Assembly (NCBI GenBank): GCA_002369075.1
Contig: DFEG01000007.1
Location: 1-64,000, forward strand
From: Bacteroidales bacterium UBA3808
Lineage (GTDB): Bacteria > Bacteroidota > Bacteroidia > Bacteroidales > Paludibacteraceae
DNA length: 64,000 nt
Direction: 5' to 3'
Translations under genes and position numbers: made by a program
Notes under the pieces: model-generated
What the model was told of the DNA's origin: nothing
The model's input: the letters and a program-made list of their open reading frames with translations, nothing else
Database searches by the model: none
In this document: positions 48,910-58,285 of the stretch, piece by piece
How the letters are laid out: each line of letters begins with the position of its first letter
Position numbering within the stretch: the stretch's first letter is position 1

Positions 48910-51405
48910 AACTTTTGTTTGTTGTGCGTGTGCTGCCTTTCTGCGTACGCGCGCAGCGCCCGTGTATATGGCTACGTGGTGGACCAGGAGAATGTGGGTA
49001 TCGAGCTGGTGAACGTAGCGGCGTGGGATGCCCCCCAGCCCCCTGAAGGGGGAGAGAAAAGAAGCCGAAAGCTGTTGGGCGGGACGGCGACGAACAAGAA
49101 CGGATATTATGAACTGCTGTTAGAGGAGGCGGACACGGTGGTGTTGCAGTTCTCGATGATCGGTTATACAACCGTCCAGCAACGTGTCATCGACCTCAAG
49201 GACGTACTGAATATCAACGTGGAGATGCTGACCGACGAGCAGGTGCTGAACGAGATCGAGGTGCGCGGGATCAAGCACACCCAAGGTACGATGGACCGTA
49301 TAGATGCATCCACAACAAGGGTCATGCCGGACGCTACGGGTGGTTCGATAGAGAGCCTGCTGATCACCTTCGCCGGCGTGAGCCAGACCAACGAGTTGAG
49401 CAGCCAGTACAACGTGCGCGGCGGTTCATTCGACGAGAACTCGGTGTATGTGAACGGCATAGAGATCCACCGTCCGCTGCTTATCCGTAGCGGTCAGCAG
49501 GAGGGTTTGAGTTTCGTGAACCCCGAGATGGTGGAGAACGTCTCTTTCTCGGCGGGCGGTTACGGTGCGCAGTACGGCGACAAGATGTCATCGGTACTGG
49601 ATATCACCTACAAGCGGCCGCAGGCGTTCGAGGCGAGTCTCAGCGCGAGTCTGTTAGGCGCGCAGGTGTATGTGGGTCACGGCGACAGTACGTACAGCCA
49701 GATGCACGGCCTGCGGTACAAGACGAGCAAGTACATGTTAGGCGGTTTGGCAACAGCCGGAAACTACCAGCCGACTTATATCGACTACCAGACCTATATC
49801 ACATGGAAAGTACAAAGTAGAAAGACAAAAGACCGCAGTGCAGCTGCTCAAAGCGAAAAGACGCCTTGGACGATGTCGTTCCTGGGCAACGTGAGCCAGA
49901 ACGACTACCGGTTCACGCCGGACAGTCTGAGTGAGTCGTTCGGCGGGCAGAACGCGAAGAACCTGAGTATTTACTATGAGGGACAGGAGAAGGACAAGTT
50001 CCTGACGGCTTTCGCGGCACTGAGTGCGAAAGGAAGGTATGAAGTTGAAAGTCGAAAGTCGAAAGACGAAAGCCCCTCTGAGATAGAGATCGGATTTGAC
50101 GTGAGCGGGTTCTATACCAACGAGCGCGAGAACTTCGACATCACGGGCGAGTACGTGCTGTCCAATGCGCCTGCCGGACAGATCAGCGAGGCGTTGGGTA
50201 CGGGTCTCTTCCACCAGCACGCGAGGAACAGTCTGGAGGCGGGGGTGATCACCGCGGCGCACAACGGGAGCTGGAAAAGCGGCAACAACACCTTGCAGTG
50301 GGGCGTGAGCGGTCAGGCAGAACTGATCCGCGACCATATAAGCGAATGGGAATGGCGTGACTCCGCGGGCTATTCGCTGCCAAATGACGGGCGGTCGATG
50401 GAATTGTACTATGCCATGCGTGGCGACAGTGCGATGAAGTCGGCGCGCGTGCAAGGGTACGTGCAGAACGAGCATAAATGGAACACCAACTCCGGTCAGT
50501 GGATCCTGACAGTAGGCGGACGGTTGCAGTGGTGGAGCTGGAACAACGAGGTATTGCCTTCTCCCCGTGCGAGCGTGGAGTGGATCCCGGGATGGAAGAG
50601 AGACTTGTGCTTCCGTTTGGCAACAGGTTTGTACTATCAAGCGCCCTTCTATAAGGAATTGCGCGACACGGTAACGGATGATTTAGGTATCATCCGCATG
50701 AAGCTCAATAGTGATCTGAAAGCGCAGCGGTCGGTACACGTAGTGCTCGGCGGAGACTACTATTTCCGCGCGTGGGGACGGCCGTTCAAGTTCACCGCCG
50801 AGGGCTACTACAAGTACATCGACCGGATGGAGAGTTACACGGTAGAGAATGTGCGGGTGCGGTATTCGGGTAAGAACGACTCGCAAGGTTACGCCGGCGG
50901 TCTGGACCTGAAGCTGTACGGCGAGTTAGTGCCGGGCGCGGACAGTTGGATCTCGTTCAGCACGATGGTCGCCAGACAGCGCCTCAACGGCTCTACGGAG
51001 TGGATTCCGAGTCCGCAAGAGCAGCGGTTCAATTTCTCGATGTTGTTCCAGGATTATATCCCGCAGCTGCCGCAGCTACGGTTTCACCTGAAGATGCAGT
51101 TTGCGGAGGGGCAGCCGTACTATGCGCCGCGTAACAACCAGGCATGGGGCAGAATGTCAACCTACAAACGCATCGATTTGGGTGCTACCTATATATTCAA
51201 CGCCCAGACCGCCAAGTTCATGCGCGCCCCGAGTGCCAAGCATGTGAAACAATGGGCGATCCAGTTTGAGGTTTTCAACCTTGTGGGCTGGCGAAACGTA
51301 AACTCCTATTTCTGGGTAGCCGATGCGTACGGAGCCCAATGGGCGAGCCCGAACTACCTGACGGGCAGACGATTTAACCTAAAGGTCACGGTGGATTTGA
51401 GGTAA
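48886..51405 (+). CDS. TonB-dependent receptor with CarboxypepD_reg domain
   Basis: Outer-membrane transporter, 839 aa. Signal peptide to ...CLSAYARS, CarboxypepD-like module (RVYGYVVDQENVGIELVNVA, about 25-110), plug (about 120-240: RGGSFDENSVYVNGIEIHRP, SFVNPEMVENVSFSAGGYGA), and a 22-strand-type barrel ending in NLKVTVDLR. No SusD partner is adjacent, so it is not a SusCD pair; a siderophore, cofactor or ion substrate is possible. Three repeat inserts: PQPPEGGEKRSRK (about 50-62, from a CCCCCAG/GGGGGAG palindrome), VQSRKTKDRSAAAQSEK (about 308) and [13 protein letters not shown] (about 387), the latter two in surface or turn regions. Confidence 0.92.
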   Translation: MCKILKIVNFCLLCVCCLSAYARSARVYGYVVDQENVGIELVNVAAWDAPQPPEGGEKRSRKLLGGTATNKNGYYELLLEEADTVVLQFSMIGYTTVQQRVIDLKDVLNINVEMLTDEQVLNEIEVRGIKHTQGTMDRIDASTTRVMPDATGGSIESLLITFAGVSQTNELSSQYNVRGGSFDENSVYVNGIEIHRPLLIRSGQQEGLSFVNPEMVENVSFSAGGYGAQYGDKMSSVLDITYKRPQAFEASLSASLLGAQVYVGHGDSTYSQMHGLRYKTSKYMLGGLATAGNYQPTYIDYQTYITWKVQSRKTKDRSAAAQSEKTPWTMSFLGNVSQNDYRFTPDSLSESFGGQNAKNLSIYYEGQEKDKFLTAFAALSAKGRYEVESRKSKDESPSEIEIGFDVSGFYTNERENFDITGEYVLSNAPAGQISEALGTGLFHQHARNSLEAGVITAAHNGSWKSGNNTLQWGVSGQAELIRDHISEWEWRDSAGYSLPNDGRSMELYYAMRGDSAMKSARVQGYVQNEHKWNTNSGQWILTVGGRLQWWSWNNEVLPSPRASVEWIPGWKRDLCFRLATGLYYQAPFYKELRDTVTDDLGIIRMKLNSDLKAQRSVHVVLGGDYYFRAWGRPFKFTAEGYYKYIDRMESYTVENVRVRYSGKNDSQGYAGGLDLKLYGELVPGADSWISFSTMVARQRLNGSTEWIPSPQEQRFNFSMLFQDYIPQLPQLRFHLKMQFAEGQPYYAPRNNQAWGRMSTYKRIDLGATYIFNAQTAKFMRAPSAKHVKQWAIQFEVFNLVGWRNVNSYFWVADAYGAQWASPNYLTGRRFNLKVTVDLR
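49806..49860 (+). repeat. AAAGTAGAAAGACAAAAGACCGC repeat inside the TonB receptor gene (positions given)
   Basis: GTACAAAGTAGAAAGACAAA then AGACCGCAGTGCAGCTGCTC. The trailing part matches the end of the engB insert. Confidence 0.75.
50041..50075 (+). repeat. GTCGAAA tandem repeat inside the TonB receptor gene
   Basis: GAAGTTGAAAGTCGAAAGTC then GAAAGACGAAAGCCC, read as [12 protein letters not shown]. Confidence 0.8.
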
Positions 51406-51408
51406 AAG

Positions 51409-51450
51409 ACCCCTCCCATCCTCCCCACAGGGAGGAGATTAATTGATAAT
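51409..51450 (+). repeat. GACCCCTCCC palindrome plus TTGATAATTGA repeat before mutS
   Basis: AGACCCCTCCCATCCTCCCC followed by a GGGAGGAG arm, as after dnaN, and then TTAATTGATAATTGAAAAT (51428-51446). Two repeat families lie side by side in one 60-base spacer. Confidence 0.75.
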
Positions 51451-51465
51451 TGAAAATAAATTTAT

Positions 51466-54081
51466 ATGGCAGAAGAGTTAACACCGATGATGAAGCAGTT
51501 TCGGGATATAAAGACGCAATACCCCGATGCAATGTTGCTGTTCCGTTGCGGCGATTTCTACGAGACGTATGCAGAGGACGCGGTGAAAGCGAGCAAGATC
51601 CTCAATATTACGCTGACGCACCGCTCCAACGGCGGCAGCACGGCGGCGCAGTCCCTGGAGATGGCGGGATTCCCGTTCCACGCGCTGGATACATATCTGC
51701 CGAAACTGGTACGCGCAGGTCTGCGTGTGGCTATCTGCGACCAGTTGGAGGATCCGAAACTGGCGAAGAAGTTAGTGAAACGCGGTGTGACGGAGTTGGT
51801 GACGCCGGGCGTGAGCTATTCGGACACCACGCTGACCCAGAAAGAGAACAACTGGGTGGCGTGTCTGCATTTTGACAAACATGTGATCGGTGTGGCGTTC
51901 CTGGATATATCTACGGGCGAGTTCATGGCAGGGCAGGGCAACAGCGATTATATAGACAAACTGCTGACCAATTTTGCACCGAAAGAAGTGCTGCACCTCC
52001 GCGGGCGCAAGGCAGAGTTGGAAAATCTGTTCGGCAACAAGTACTTCACCTTTGAACTGGAGGACTGGATGCTCGTAGAGAGCACCGCCAAAGAGCGGTT
52101 GCAGAAGTTATGGGGCGTGAGTTCGCTCAAGGGTTTCGGGTTGGAGAAAATACCGGCAGGCGTGACCGCAGCAGGCGGCATTCTGATGTACCTCGACATG
52201 ACGCAACACCTGCAGACCGGACATATCCAGCACCTGAGACGTATTGAGGAAGACAAGTATGTGTGGTTGGACCGTTTCACGATCCGCAACCTGGAGTTGA
52301 CGCACCGGCAAACGGAAGAGAGCGCGACGCTCTATGACATCATCGACCGCACGATTACGCCCATGGGCGGGCGTTTGCTGCACCGGTGGATGGCGTTCCC
52401 GCTGAAGGAAGTGCGGCCCATACGGAACCGGCAGACGGTAGTCGAATACCTCTTCAAGAACCCCGAAGCGCGGGAGAAACTGCGAGAGGCGTTGAGCGAA
52501 GTGGGCGACTTGGAGCGTATCGTGAGCAAGGTGTCCACCGGCCGGATCGGTCCGCGTGAAATGGTCCAGTTAGGAAGAGCGTTGCGGGCAGTAAGACCCA
52601 TCAAGGAGGTGTGCGAGGAAGCGAAGGAGAACTCCTACATGGCACTCATGGGCGAGGAGCTGGATCCCTGTACGGAGATGCGTACGCGTATTGAGCGTGA
52701 GATTGTGCCCGACCCGCCAATCGCGCAGGGAAGACCCAATATTATCGCCCGAGGCGTCGATACCGAGTTGGACGAGTTGCGCGCCATTCAGTCGGACGGT
52801 AAGGATTACCTCCTGCAAATCCAGCAGCGCGAGGTAGAGCGGACGGGCATCCAGAGCCTGAAGATAGGCTATAATAATGTGTTCGGTTACTATCTGGAGG
52901 TGCGTAACACCTATAAGGACCAAGTGCCCGCCGAGTGGATCCGCAAACAGACCTTGGTCAACGCCGAGCGTTATATCACCGACGAGCTGAAGACTTACGA
53001 GGAGAAGATCAGTTCCGCCGAGGAGCGTATTCAGATCATCGAGAACCGGCTCTACCAAGAACTGATGATCGCCCTCAGCGAGTGGGTGCCCCAGATGCAG
53101 CTGGACGCGAATGTGTTAGCGCAGTTAGACTGCCTGCTGTCTTATGCCACCGTGGCGGCGGAGAACCGGTATGTATGCCCGGATGTGAACGACAGTCTCG
53201 TGATCGACATCCGTCAGGGACGCCACCCCGTGATAGAAAAACAACTGCCACCGGGCGAGCAATACATAGCCAACGACGTGCTGTTAGACAACAACGGCCA
53301 GCAGATCATCATCATCACCGGTCCGAACATGGCGGGTAAATCCGCTCTTCTGCGTCAGACGGCACTCATCGTACTTTTAGCGCAGATGGGGTCTTTTGTG
53401 CCTGCCGAGAGCGCGTCGATAGGCATCGTGGACAAGATCTTCACACGCGTCGGGGCAAGCGATAATATCTCGTTAGGCGAATCGACCTTCATGGTGGAGA
53501 TGAACGAAGCAGCGTCTATCCTGAACAACCTGAGCGAGCGCAGTCTGGTGCTCTTTGACGAGTTAGGCCGCGGCACCAGTACCTACGACGGCATCTCCAT
53601 CGCCTGGGCGATCGTGGAGTATATCCACGAGAACAAAGGGCACGCCAAGACCCTTTTCGCCACCCATTACCACGAACTGAACGAGATGGAGAAGAGTTTT
53701 GACAGGATCCGCAACTATAACGTCTCCGTGAAGGAGGTGAACGGCAAAGTGATTTTCCTGCGCAAACTGGTACGCGGCGGCAGCGAGCATAGTTTCGGTA
53801 TTCACGTAGCGAAATTAGCCGGCATGCCGGCGTCTATCGTGGAGCGGGCGAACCAGATTCTCAGGGACTTGGAACGCGCCTCCAAGAACGGCGACATCGC
53901 CAAACCGATCGAGCACATCGGCGAGAGCCGCGAAGGAATGCAACTGAGCTTCTTCCAACTCGACGACCCGGTGTTGGAGCAGATACGGGACGAGGTCAAA
54001 TCGCTGGACATCAACAACTTAACGCCTCTTGAGGCGCTCAACAAACTATCGGAAATCAAACGATTAGTGGGAGGTAAATAG
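51466..54081 (+). CDS. mutS: DNA mismatch repair protein MutS
   Basis: Recognises mismatches and starts repair. 871 aa, normal for MutS1. N-terminal mismatch-binding [17 protein letters not shown], with the Phe-x-Glu variant as FYE. Core and clamp domains follow, then ATPase Walker [44 protein letters not shown] and the H-loop FATHYHEL. No repeat inserts. One base separates its stop from mltG. MutS acts against slippage at simple repeats, which is notable in a genome full of them. Confidence 0.97.
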   Translation: MAEELTPMMKQFRDIKTQYPDAMLLFRCGDFYETYAEDAVKASKILNITLTHRSNGGSTAAQSLEMAGFPFHALDTYLPKLVRAGLRVAICDQLEDPKLAKKLVKRGVTELVTPGVSYSDTTLTQKENNWVACLHFDKHVIGVAFLDISTGEFMAGQGNSDYIDKLLTNFAPKEVLHLRGRKAELENLFGNKYFTFELEDWMLVESTAKERLQKLWGVSSLKGFGLEKIPAGVTAAGGILMYLDMTQHLQTGHIQHLRRIEEDKYVWLDRFTIRNLELTHRQTEESATLYDIIDRTITPMGGRLLHRWMAFPLKEVRPIRNRQTVVEYLFKNPEAREKLREALSEVGDLERIVSKVSTGRIGPREMVQLGRALRAVRPIKEVCEEAKENSYMALMGEELDPCTEMRTRIEREIVPDPPIAQGRPNIIARGVDTELDELRAIQSDGKDYLLQIQQREVERTGIQSLKIGYNNVFGYYLEVRNTYKDQVPAEWIRKQTLVNAERYITDELKTYEEKISSAEERIQIIENRLYQELMIALSEWVPQMQLDANVLAQLDCLLSYATVAAENRYVCPDVNDSLVIDIRQGRHPVIEKQLPPGEQYIANDVLLDNNGQQIIIITGPNMAGKSALLRQTALIVLLAQMGSFVPAESASIGIVDKIFTRVGASDNISLGESTFMVEMNEAASILNNLSERSLVLFDELGRGTSTYDGISIAWAIVEYIHENKGHAKTLFATHYHELNEMEKSFDRIRNYNVSVKEVNGKVIFLRKLVRGGSEHSFGIHVAKLAGMPASIVERANQILRDLERASKNGDIAKPIEHIGESREGMQLSFFQLDDPVLEQIRDEVKSLDINNLTPLEALNKLSEIKRLVGGK

Positions 54082-54082
54082 T

Positions 54083-55147
54083 ATGGGAAAATACGAATGG
54101 ACGAAAGCCAGAATTCTCCGCTGGACATTAGGCGTGAGCGGATGGATTTTCTGCGTGATACTTATTTTCGTGGTGGAGCAGTACTACCGCTGGCACGTGT
54201 GCAACTTCACGTCGCGCGACGGCGAGCCGCATAGTTACAATATTTACGAGGGCGCGACGCTGGATTCGCTCTTCACGCTGCTGCGCGAGGACTACGAGAT
54301 CAGCACCGAGACGGACCTGAAGATGCACATGCGTATTCTGCTCTTCCGCTACCCGGAGCCGGGACACTACGTACTGCCGGCGCAGATAGGCGACCGCGAC
54401 CTGATCGAGACCTTCAAGTACGGCAGGCAGACGCCTGTCCGGATCACGTGGAATAACTTTGTGAGGACGCGCGAGGAGTTGGCCGGCAAAGTGACGACCC
54501 ACCTGCAGATGGACAGTGTGACGCTGTTGCAGTACCTGGAGGACGACGAGTTTTTGAAGCCCTACGGGCTGAACAAAGAGACGAGCCGGTGTCTTTTTAT
54601 TCCGAACACGTATGAGGTATATTGGAATATTACCGTGGAGCAGCTCTTCGACCGCATGCAGCGGGAGTTTAACCGTTTCTGGAACGCAGAGCGTCGTGCC
54701 AAGGCGGATTCCATCGGTCTGACACCTGTCGAGGTTGCCATCGTGGCGTCTATTGTGGAGGGCGAGAGCCATAACAAACGCGAGTTACCGCTTATCGCCA
54801 GCCTGTATCTCAACCGTGTGCATAAGAACATGCCGCTGCAATCCTGCCCGACGATCAAGTATGCGCTGGGAGACTTCAAACTGAGGCGTGTGCTGTACAG
54901 CCACCTCAACGTCGATTCGCCGTACAACACGTACAAGAACCCGGGGCTGCCTCCCGGTCCTATCCGCTGCCCGTCACCCGAGACGATCGACATAGTGCTC
55001 AATGCACCTAAGACGGACTACCTGTTCATGTGCGCGAGCCCGGAGCTGAACAACACCCATATTTTCTCGTCCTCGTACCGCAGCCACGCTGCCGCGGCAC
55101 AGCAGTACCGCCACACGATGGACACCATACATTGGGTAAATGAATAA
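54083..55147 (+). CDS. mltG: Endolytic peptidoglycan transglycosylase MltG
   Basis: Cuts nascent glycan strands at the inner membrane. 354 aa. One N-terminal membrane helix (LGVSGWIFCVILIFVVEQYY), a LysM-like part, then the YceG core: FIPNTYEVYWN, catalytic Glu in ASIVEGESHNKRELPLIASL, then YNTYKNPGLPPGPIRCPSPE. ATG 54083 directly follows the mutS stop. Its last residues VNE and stop lie in the NDQMV repeat. Confidence 0.95.
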   Translation: MGKYEWTKARILRWTLGVSGWIFCVILIFVVEQYYRWHVCNFTSRDGEPHSYNIYEGATLDSLFTLLREDYEISTETDLKMHMRILLFRYPEPGHYVLPAQIGDRDLIETFKYGRQTPVRITWNNFVRTREELAGKVTTHLQMDSVTLLQYLEDDEFLKPYGLNKETSRCLFIPNTYEVYWNITVEQLFDRMQREFNRFWNAERRAKADSIGLTPVEVAIVASIVEGESHNKRELPLIASLYLNRVHKNMPLQSCPTIKYALGDFKLRRVLYSHLNVDSPYNTYKNPGLPPGPIRCPSPETIDIVLNAPKTDYLFMCASPELNNTHIFSSSYRSHAAAAQQYRHTMDTIHWVNE

Positions 55148-55170
55148 ATGGTAAATGACCAAATGGTAAA
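55137..55170 (+). repeat. AAATGACCAAATGGT repeats at the mltG end and next start
   Basis: GTAAATGAATAAATGGT then AAATGACCAAATGGTAAAT. The stop of mltG (55145-55147) and the ATG of the next gene (55148) are adjacent and both in the repeat. Confidence 0.9.
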
Positions 55171-55735
55171 TACTTTGATTTGGGAGAATAACGAAGATAT
55201 AAGGCTCATTGAGTGCGCGAATGACCGCCGCACTATCCAGCGCTACCTCAATGAATGTCGCGAGGAGCGGCGGCCGTACGTGTTTGTGACGAACACGATG
55301 ACCGTCAAACCGCTTAACCGGCTGTTGGTGCCGGTTTCGATGTTGGAGGAGGAGACCTACAAGGCGGAGATCTGCACGTATCTGGCGCGTAAGACGGGTG
55401 CACATATCATACTCCTGCAGGCGAACGACTACGGCTCGCACGCCAAGCAGAACGTCAACCGCATTGTGACCCATATCAAAGCGATCAGCGAGAAGACAGG
55501 CGAACCGATCTCTTATGAGGTCGCTATGGCGCGCAAGGACAGTTTCGGGCTGGTACGCGAAGCGTCGGAGCGGCAACGGGATTTCCGGCACGACTTATTG
55601 ATACTGACCGCCAGCCGGGACTACGGGCTGGACGATATCCTGTTCGGTCCACCGGAGCGCAAGGCAATCCAACAGGCGCTGGTACCGGTGATGCTCGTCA
55701 ATCCCAGAGAAGATTTATTCTCGTTATGTGATTAA
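55148..55735 (+). CDS. Universal-stress-protein-like protein
   Basis: 195 aa; the first eight residues MVNDQMVN are repeat-derived, so the functional start may be the second Met (55163) or later. NRLLVPVSMLEEETYKAEIC and KTGAHIILLQANDYGSHAKQ, then VREASERQRDFRHDLLILTASRD, then QALVPVMLVNPREDL fit the USP alpha/beta fold. The G-2x-G-9x-G(S/T) ATP motif is not obvious, so it may be a non-ATP type. Function unknown. Confidence 0.7.
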   Translation: MVNDQMVNTLIWENNEDIRLIECANDRRTIQRYLNECREERRPYVFVTNTMTVKPLNRLLVPVSMLEEETYKAEICTYLARKTGAHIILLQANDYGSHAKQNVNRIVTHIKAISEKTGEPISYEVAMARKDSFGLVREASERQRDFRHDLLILTASRDYGLDDILFGPPERKAIQQALVPVMLVNPREDLFSLCD

Positions 55736-55810
55736 AAGTGTGTTAATACTGGCATTTTGTCAACTAAATATAGCATTTTTTATATTTTTAACACTTTTTG
55801 TGTAAAATAT

Positions 55811-55842
55811 TTTGTCATATCGTCAAAAAGCAGTACTTTTGT
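55811..55842 (+). promoter_or_regulatory. Promoter before the tandem terminator array
   Basis: TTTGTCATATCGTC (55811-55824) and TACTTTTG (55834-55841). Spacing is one base shorter than in the other copies. No plausible gene follows on the + strand; the product would be a short RNA ending at 55915 or later. Confidence 0.65.
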
Positions 55843-55888
55843 ATCGTGTTTTTCATGGTATTAGATTTAAGGTTAAATGAAAAGGTTG

Positions 55889-56013
55889 GGTTGTCGGGAG
55901 ACAACCTTCTTTTTTGACCCTTGTGGTCAACAAAAGGTGCCCCCTCGGGCAACCTTCTTTTTTGACCCTTGTGGTCAACAAAAGGTGCCCCCTCGGGCAA
56001 CCTTCTTTTTTTA
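55889..56013 (+). repeat. 48-bp tandem repeat of terminator-like hairpins
   Basis: Three hairpins each end in CAACCTTCTTTTTT with a 48-base period (T-tracts at about 55907, 55955 and 56003). First stem: GGTTGTC (55889-55895) / GACAACC (55900-55906); the next two are AGGTGCCC / GGGCAACCT with a bulge. Between them TTGACC CTTGT GGTCAA forms another hairpin. Because 48 is a multiple of three, the + frame stays open (reading TFFFDPCGQQKVPPRA per unit), but I regard that as non-coding. Confidence 0.85.
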
Positions 56014-56024
56014 TACTTTCTTTT

Positions 56025-57932
56025 TTATAGTGCAGCGAGGTTCTTTTCGTTCATCAGTTGTTTACCTTCCGGCGTATAGGCGTAGTCAATGCGGTCTTGG
56101 AAATAGGTCTCCACCTTTCCGCGGACTACCTTCATCGTGGAGTTGACGAGGTGGTTCTGTTCCGTCCACGGCTCGTCGAGTACGGCAATGGAGGTCGGCA
56201 GCCACGCTTCCGGGAATATCCCGTCGCGACTTCCACCGGGTTTGTAGGAGTCCACCTCGCTCTGAATCTTGAGCAGCATGCACTCCTTGCCTTCGCGGGT
56301 CGAGGGGTCTTTGCCTTGCGCCTTCGCCCACGCCTGCAGCGCCTCTTTGTTCGGCACCATCAGCAGGATGGTGTAGGGGTCTTGGTTATTATGCAGGATA
56401 CATTGATCGACATAGATACTGCCGTCGGTGAGCGAGTCCTCGAAGCCCTCCGGGCTGTATTTCTCGCCGTCGGCGCGGATGAGCAGTGACTTGAAACGAC
56501 CTACCACCCACAGGTAACCCGGGTGCGCCTTGGTCACGTAACCCATGTCGCCGGTGTGCAGCCAGCCGTCTATAATGGTTGCCTTTGTGCTCTCTGGGTT
56601 CTTCCAGTAGCCCGCCATGACGTTCTCGCCCTTGATCACGATCTCACCGCGTTCGCCGTCCGGCACTGTATTGCCCTCTGCGTCGCAAATCTTCAGCTCC
56701 ATCGGGCTGACGATGCGGCCGGAAGAACCGAAGATAGCACCTTCCATGGAGTTGGAGCAGATGATCGGTGTCGCTTCGCTCAGCCCGTAGCCTTGGAACA
56801 TCGGCATGCCAATCGCGCAGAAATAGCGCTGGAGGGCGATGTCGAGCAGTGCGCCGCCGCCTACAAAGAACTTCATCCGCCCGCCGAAGTTCTCCCTCAC
56901 GGCTTTGAAGATCAGTCGGTCAAAGAGCTTGACCAAGGGCCACCGCCACGCGTTCTGCCATCCGCCGCGGTTCCAGTACTCGCGGTTGTAGGCGATGGCG
57001 TTATTGAGGGCGAAGTTATAGAGTTTCTCCACCTTCGGTCCTTTGGCTTTGATGCCCGCCTCGATGCTCTTTTTGAAGTTACGCGCGAGCGCCGGCACGG
57101 AGAGCATAACATGCGGACGCACTTCGCGGATGGCGATAGGGATGTTCTTGAGGGTCGCCATGGCGGTCTTGCCGACCGGCACCGTGGCTATCGAGCCACC
57201 GTAGGACATCATTGTGTAGAAACCCGCCACGTGGGCGAAGCAGTGGTCAAGCGGCAGAATGATGAGCATCACGTCGTCCAGGTCGCAGTGGATAACCGAA
57301 CCGCCCTGCTCCACGTTCGCCGTGTAGTTGCGGTGGGTCAGCAGGATTCCCTTCGGGTCCGCCGTCGTGCCGGAGGTGTAACTGATGTTCGCGTAGTCGT
57401 CGGGACCGACGGACTCGTAGCGCTGACGGAAGGACTCGGGGTCTTTCGCCAGCAGCTCGTCGCCCATCCGGATCACCTCGTCGATGGAGATCTCCTTGTC
57501 CTCGTAATGGTCGATGGGGTCAAAGACGATCACTCTCTCCACGTTGGGGCAATCGCTCATGATCTTACGGATCTTGGGCAGTTGCTGCTCGGAGCACATG
57601 ATGAACCGTGCGTCGGAGTGCTGAATACGGAAGAGGAGGTCGCTCGCTTCCTCCAACTTGATACTGAGCGGTACGTTCACGCCGCCGGCATAGAGTATTC
57701 CGAGTTCGCCGGTGACCCAGAGGTTGCGTCCCTGACTGAGCAGCGCCACGCGCTCGCCTTTCTGCAGGCCGAGCGCCATCATACCGGCGCCGATGCGGTG
57801 GGCTGTCTCACGCGTCTCGCGGAAAGTGGTCTCGGTCCACTTATCTTCTATTTTCTCGCGCAGAAACACATGCTCGCTGAACCGGTGCGTGTAGTGTTCT
57901 ACGAAATCAATGATGGTTGGTTTATTTTTCAT
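56025..57932 (-). CDS. fadD: Long-chain acyl-CoA synthetase (AMP-binding)
   Basis: Activates fatty acids to acyl-CoA. 635 aa. ATP-binding loop YTSGTTADPKGILLTH (about 190), then QGYGLSEATPI, GWLHTGDMGY and the C-terminal region with GEKYSPEGFED and the terminal Lys region VRGKVETYFQ. It matches the Bacteroidetes FadD15-like group of about 600-640 aa. Exact chain-length preference cannot be told. It has its own promoter 30-60 bases upstream. No repeat inserts. It ends 12 bases from the tandem terminators, which point the other way. Confidence 0.92.
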   Translation of the reverse strand: MKNKPTIIDFVEHYTHRFSEHVFLREKIEDKWTETTFRETRETAHRIGAGMMALGLQKGERVALLSQGRNLWVTGELGILYAGGVNVPLSIKLEEASDLLFRIQHSDARFIMCSEQQLPKIRKIMSDCPNVERVIVFDPIDHYEDKEISIDEVIRMGDELLAKDPESFRQRYESVGPDDYANISYTSGTTADPKGILLTHRNYTANVEQGGSVIHCDLDDVMLIILPLDHCFAHVAGFYTMMSYGGSIATVPVGKTAMATLKNIPIAIREVRPHVMLSVPALARNFKKSIEAGIKAKGPKVEKLYNFALNNAIAYNREYWNRGGWQNAWRWPLVKLFDRLIFKAVRENFGGRMKFFVGGGALLDIALQRYFCAIGMPMFQGYGLSEATPIICSNSMEGAIFGSSGRIVSPMELKICDAEGNTVPDGERGEIVIKGENVMAGYWKNPESTKATIIDGWLHTGDMGYVTKAHPGYLWVVGRFKSLLIRADGEKYSPEGFEDSLTDGSIYVDQCILHNNQDPYTILLMVPNKEALQAWAKAQGKDPSTREGKECMLLKIQSEVDSYKPGGSRDGIFPEAWLPTSIAVLDEPWTEQNHLVNSTMKVVRGKVETYFQDRIDYAYTPEGKQLMNEKNLAAL

Positions 57933-57961
57933 AATGTATTATATTTCCTTATAATTTCCTG

Positions 57962-57993
57962 CAAAGGTACTGCTTTTTTCTGACATACGCAAA
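57962..57993 (-). promoter_or_regulatory. fadD promoter
   Basis: Minus strand TTTGCGTATGTC begins at 57993 and TACCTTTG lies at 57969-57962. The leader to the ATG at 57932 is about 25 nt. Confidence 0.78.
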
Positions 57994-58053
57994 AAAAACC
58001 GCCCCGAAGAGCAGTTTTTTTGCCTCTCCCCCTCTGAGAGGGGGTCGGGGGGT

Positions 58054-58121
58054 GTCTTCTCCTCCCCTTTAGGGGAGGTCGGGTGGGGTCTTCTCCTCCC
58101 CTTTAGGGGAGGTCGGGTGGG
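58054..58121. repeat. 34-bp tandem repeat of CCTCCCCTTTAGGGGAGG palindromes
   Basis: GTCTTCTCCTCCCCTTTAGG, continuing GGAGGTCGGGTGGG, occurs twice (58054, 58088), with a degenerate CCCCCTCTGAGAGGGGG unit before it. It is the reverse-orientation relative of the elements at 6579 and 51409. Confidence 0.85.
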
Positions 58122-58147
58122 GTCTGTTACTGCCCGTCATACTCCTG

Positions 58148-58285
58148 TCCGCACACCTTCCGTCGCGGGCTAACCCCTCGTATAAGTACCTAAACTCCGT
58201 TCAGGTAGTAAATACTCGGGGCAGCTCCGCTCTCCCCAAGGATTGGAAATCCTCGGGGACCCCATGGTTAGCCTTGGTGTGCGGA
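58148..58285 (-). other. Long-range inverted repeat with internal hairpins
   Basis: TCCGCACACC (58148-58157) pairs with GGTGTGCGGA (58276-58285), and GGCTAACC (58168-58175) with GGTTAGCC (58266-58273). Inside are TACCT/AGGTA (58186-58207), GGGG/CCCC and AGGATT/AATCCT hairpins. A multibranched RNA is possible on either strand. It overlaps the last codons of the minus-strand gene at 58268. No family recognised; it may be the 3' end or attachment region of an element. The rest of 57994-58267 holds only the palindromic repeats. Confidence 0.5.

Noticed and set aside
48886..51405. SusC-type assignment for the TonB receptor
   Set aside because: No SusD gene follows, and the length (839 aa) is below typical SusC size.
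55877..56146. 89-codon + strand frame over the 48-bp repeats (TFFFDPCGQQKVPPRA units)
   Set aside because: Frame openness follows from a repeat length divisible by three; the DNA is explained by terminator hairpins, and its 3' part overlaps fadD.
58148..58285. tRNA- or rRNA-like gene at 58.2 kb
   Set aside because: No cloverleaf, T-loop or rRNA signature could be found; only nested stems.
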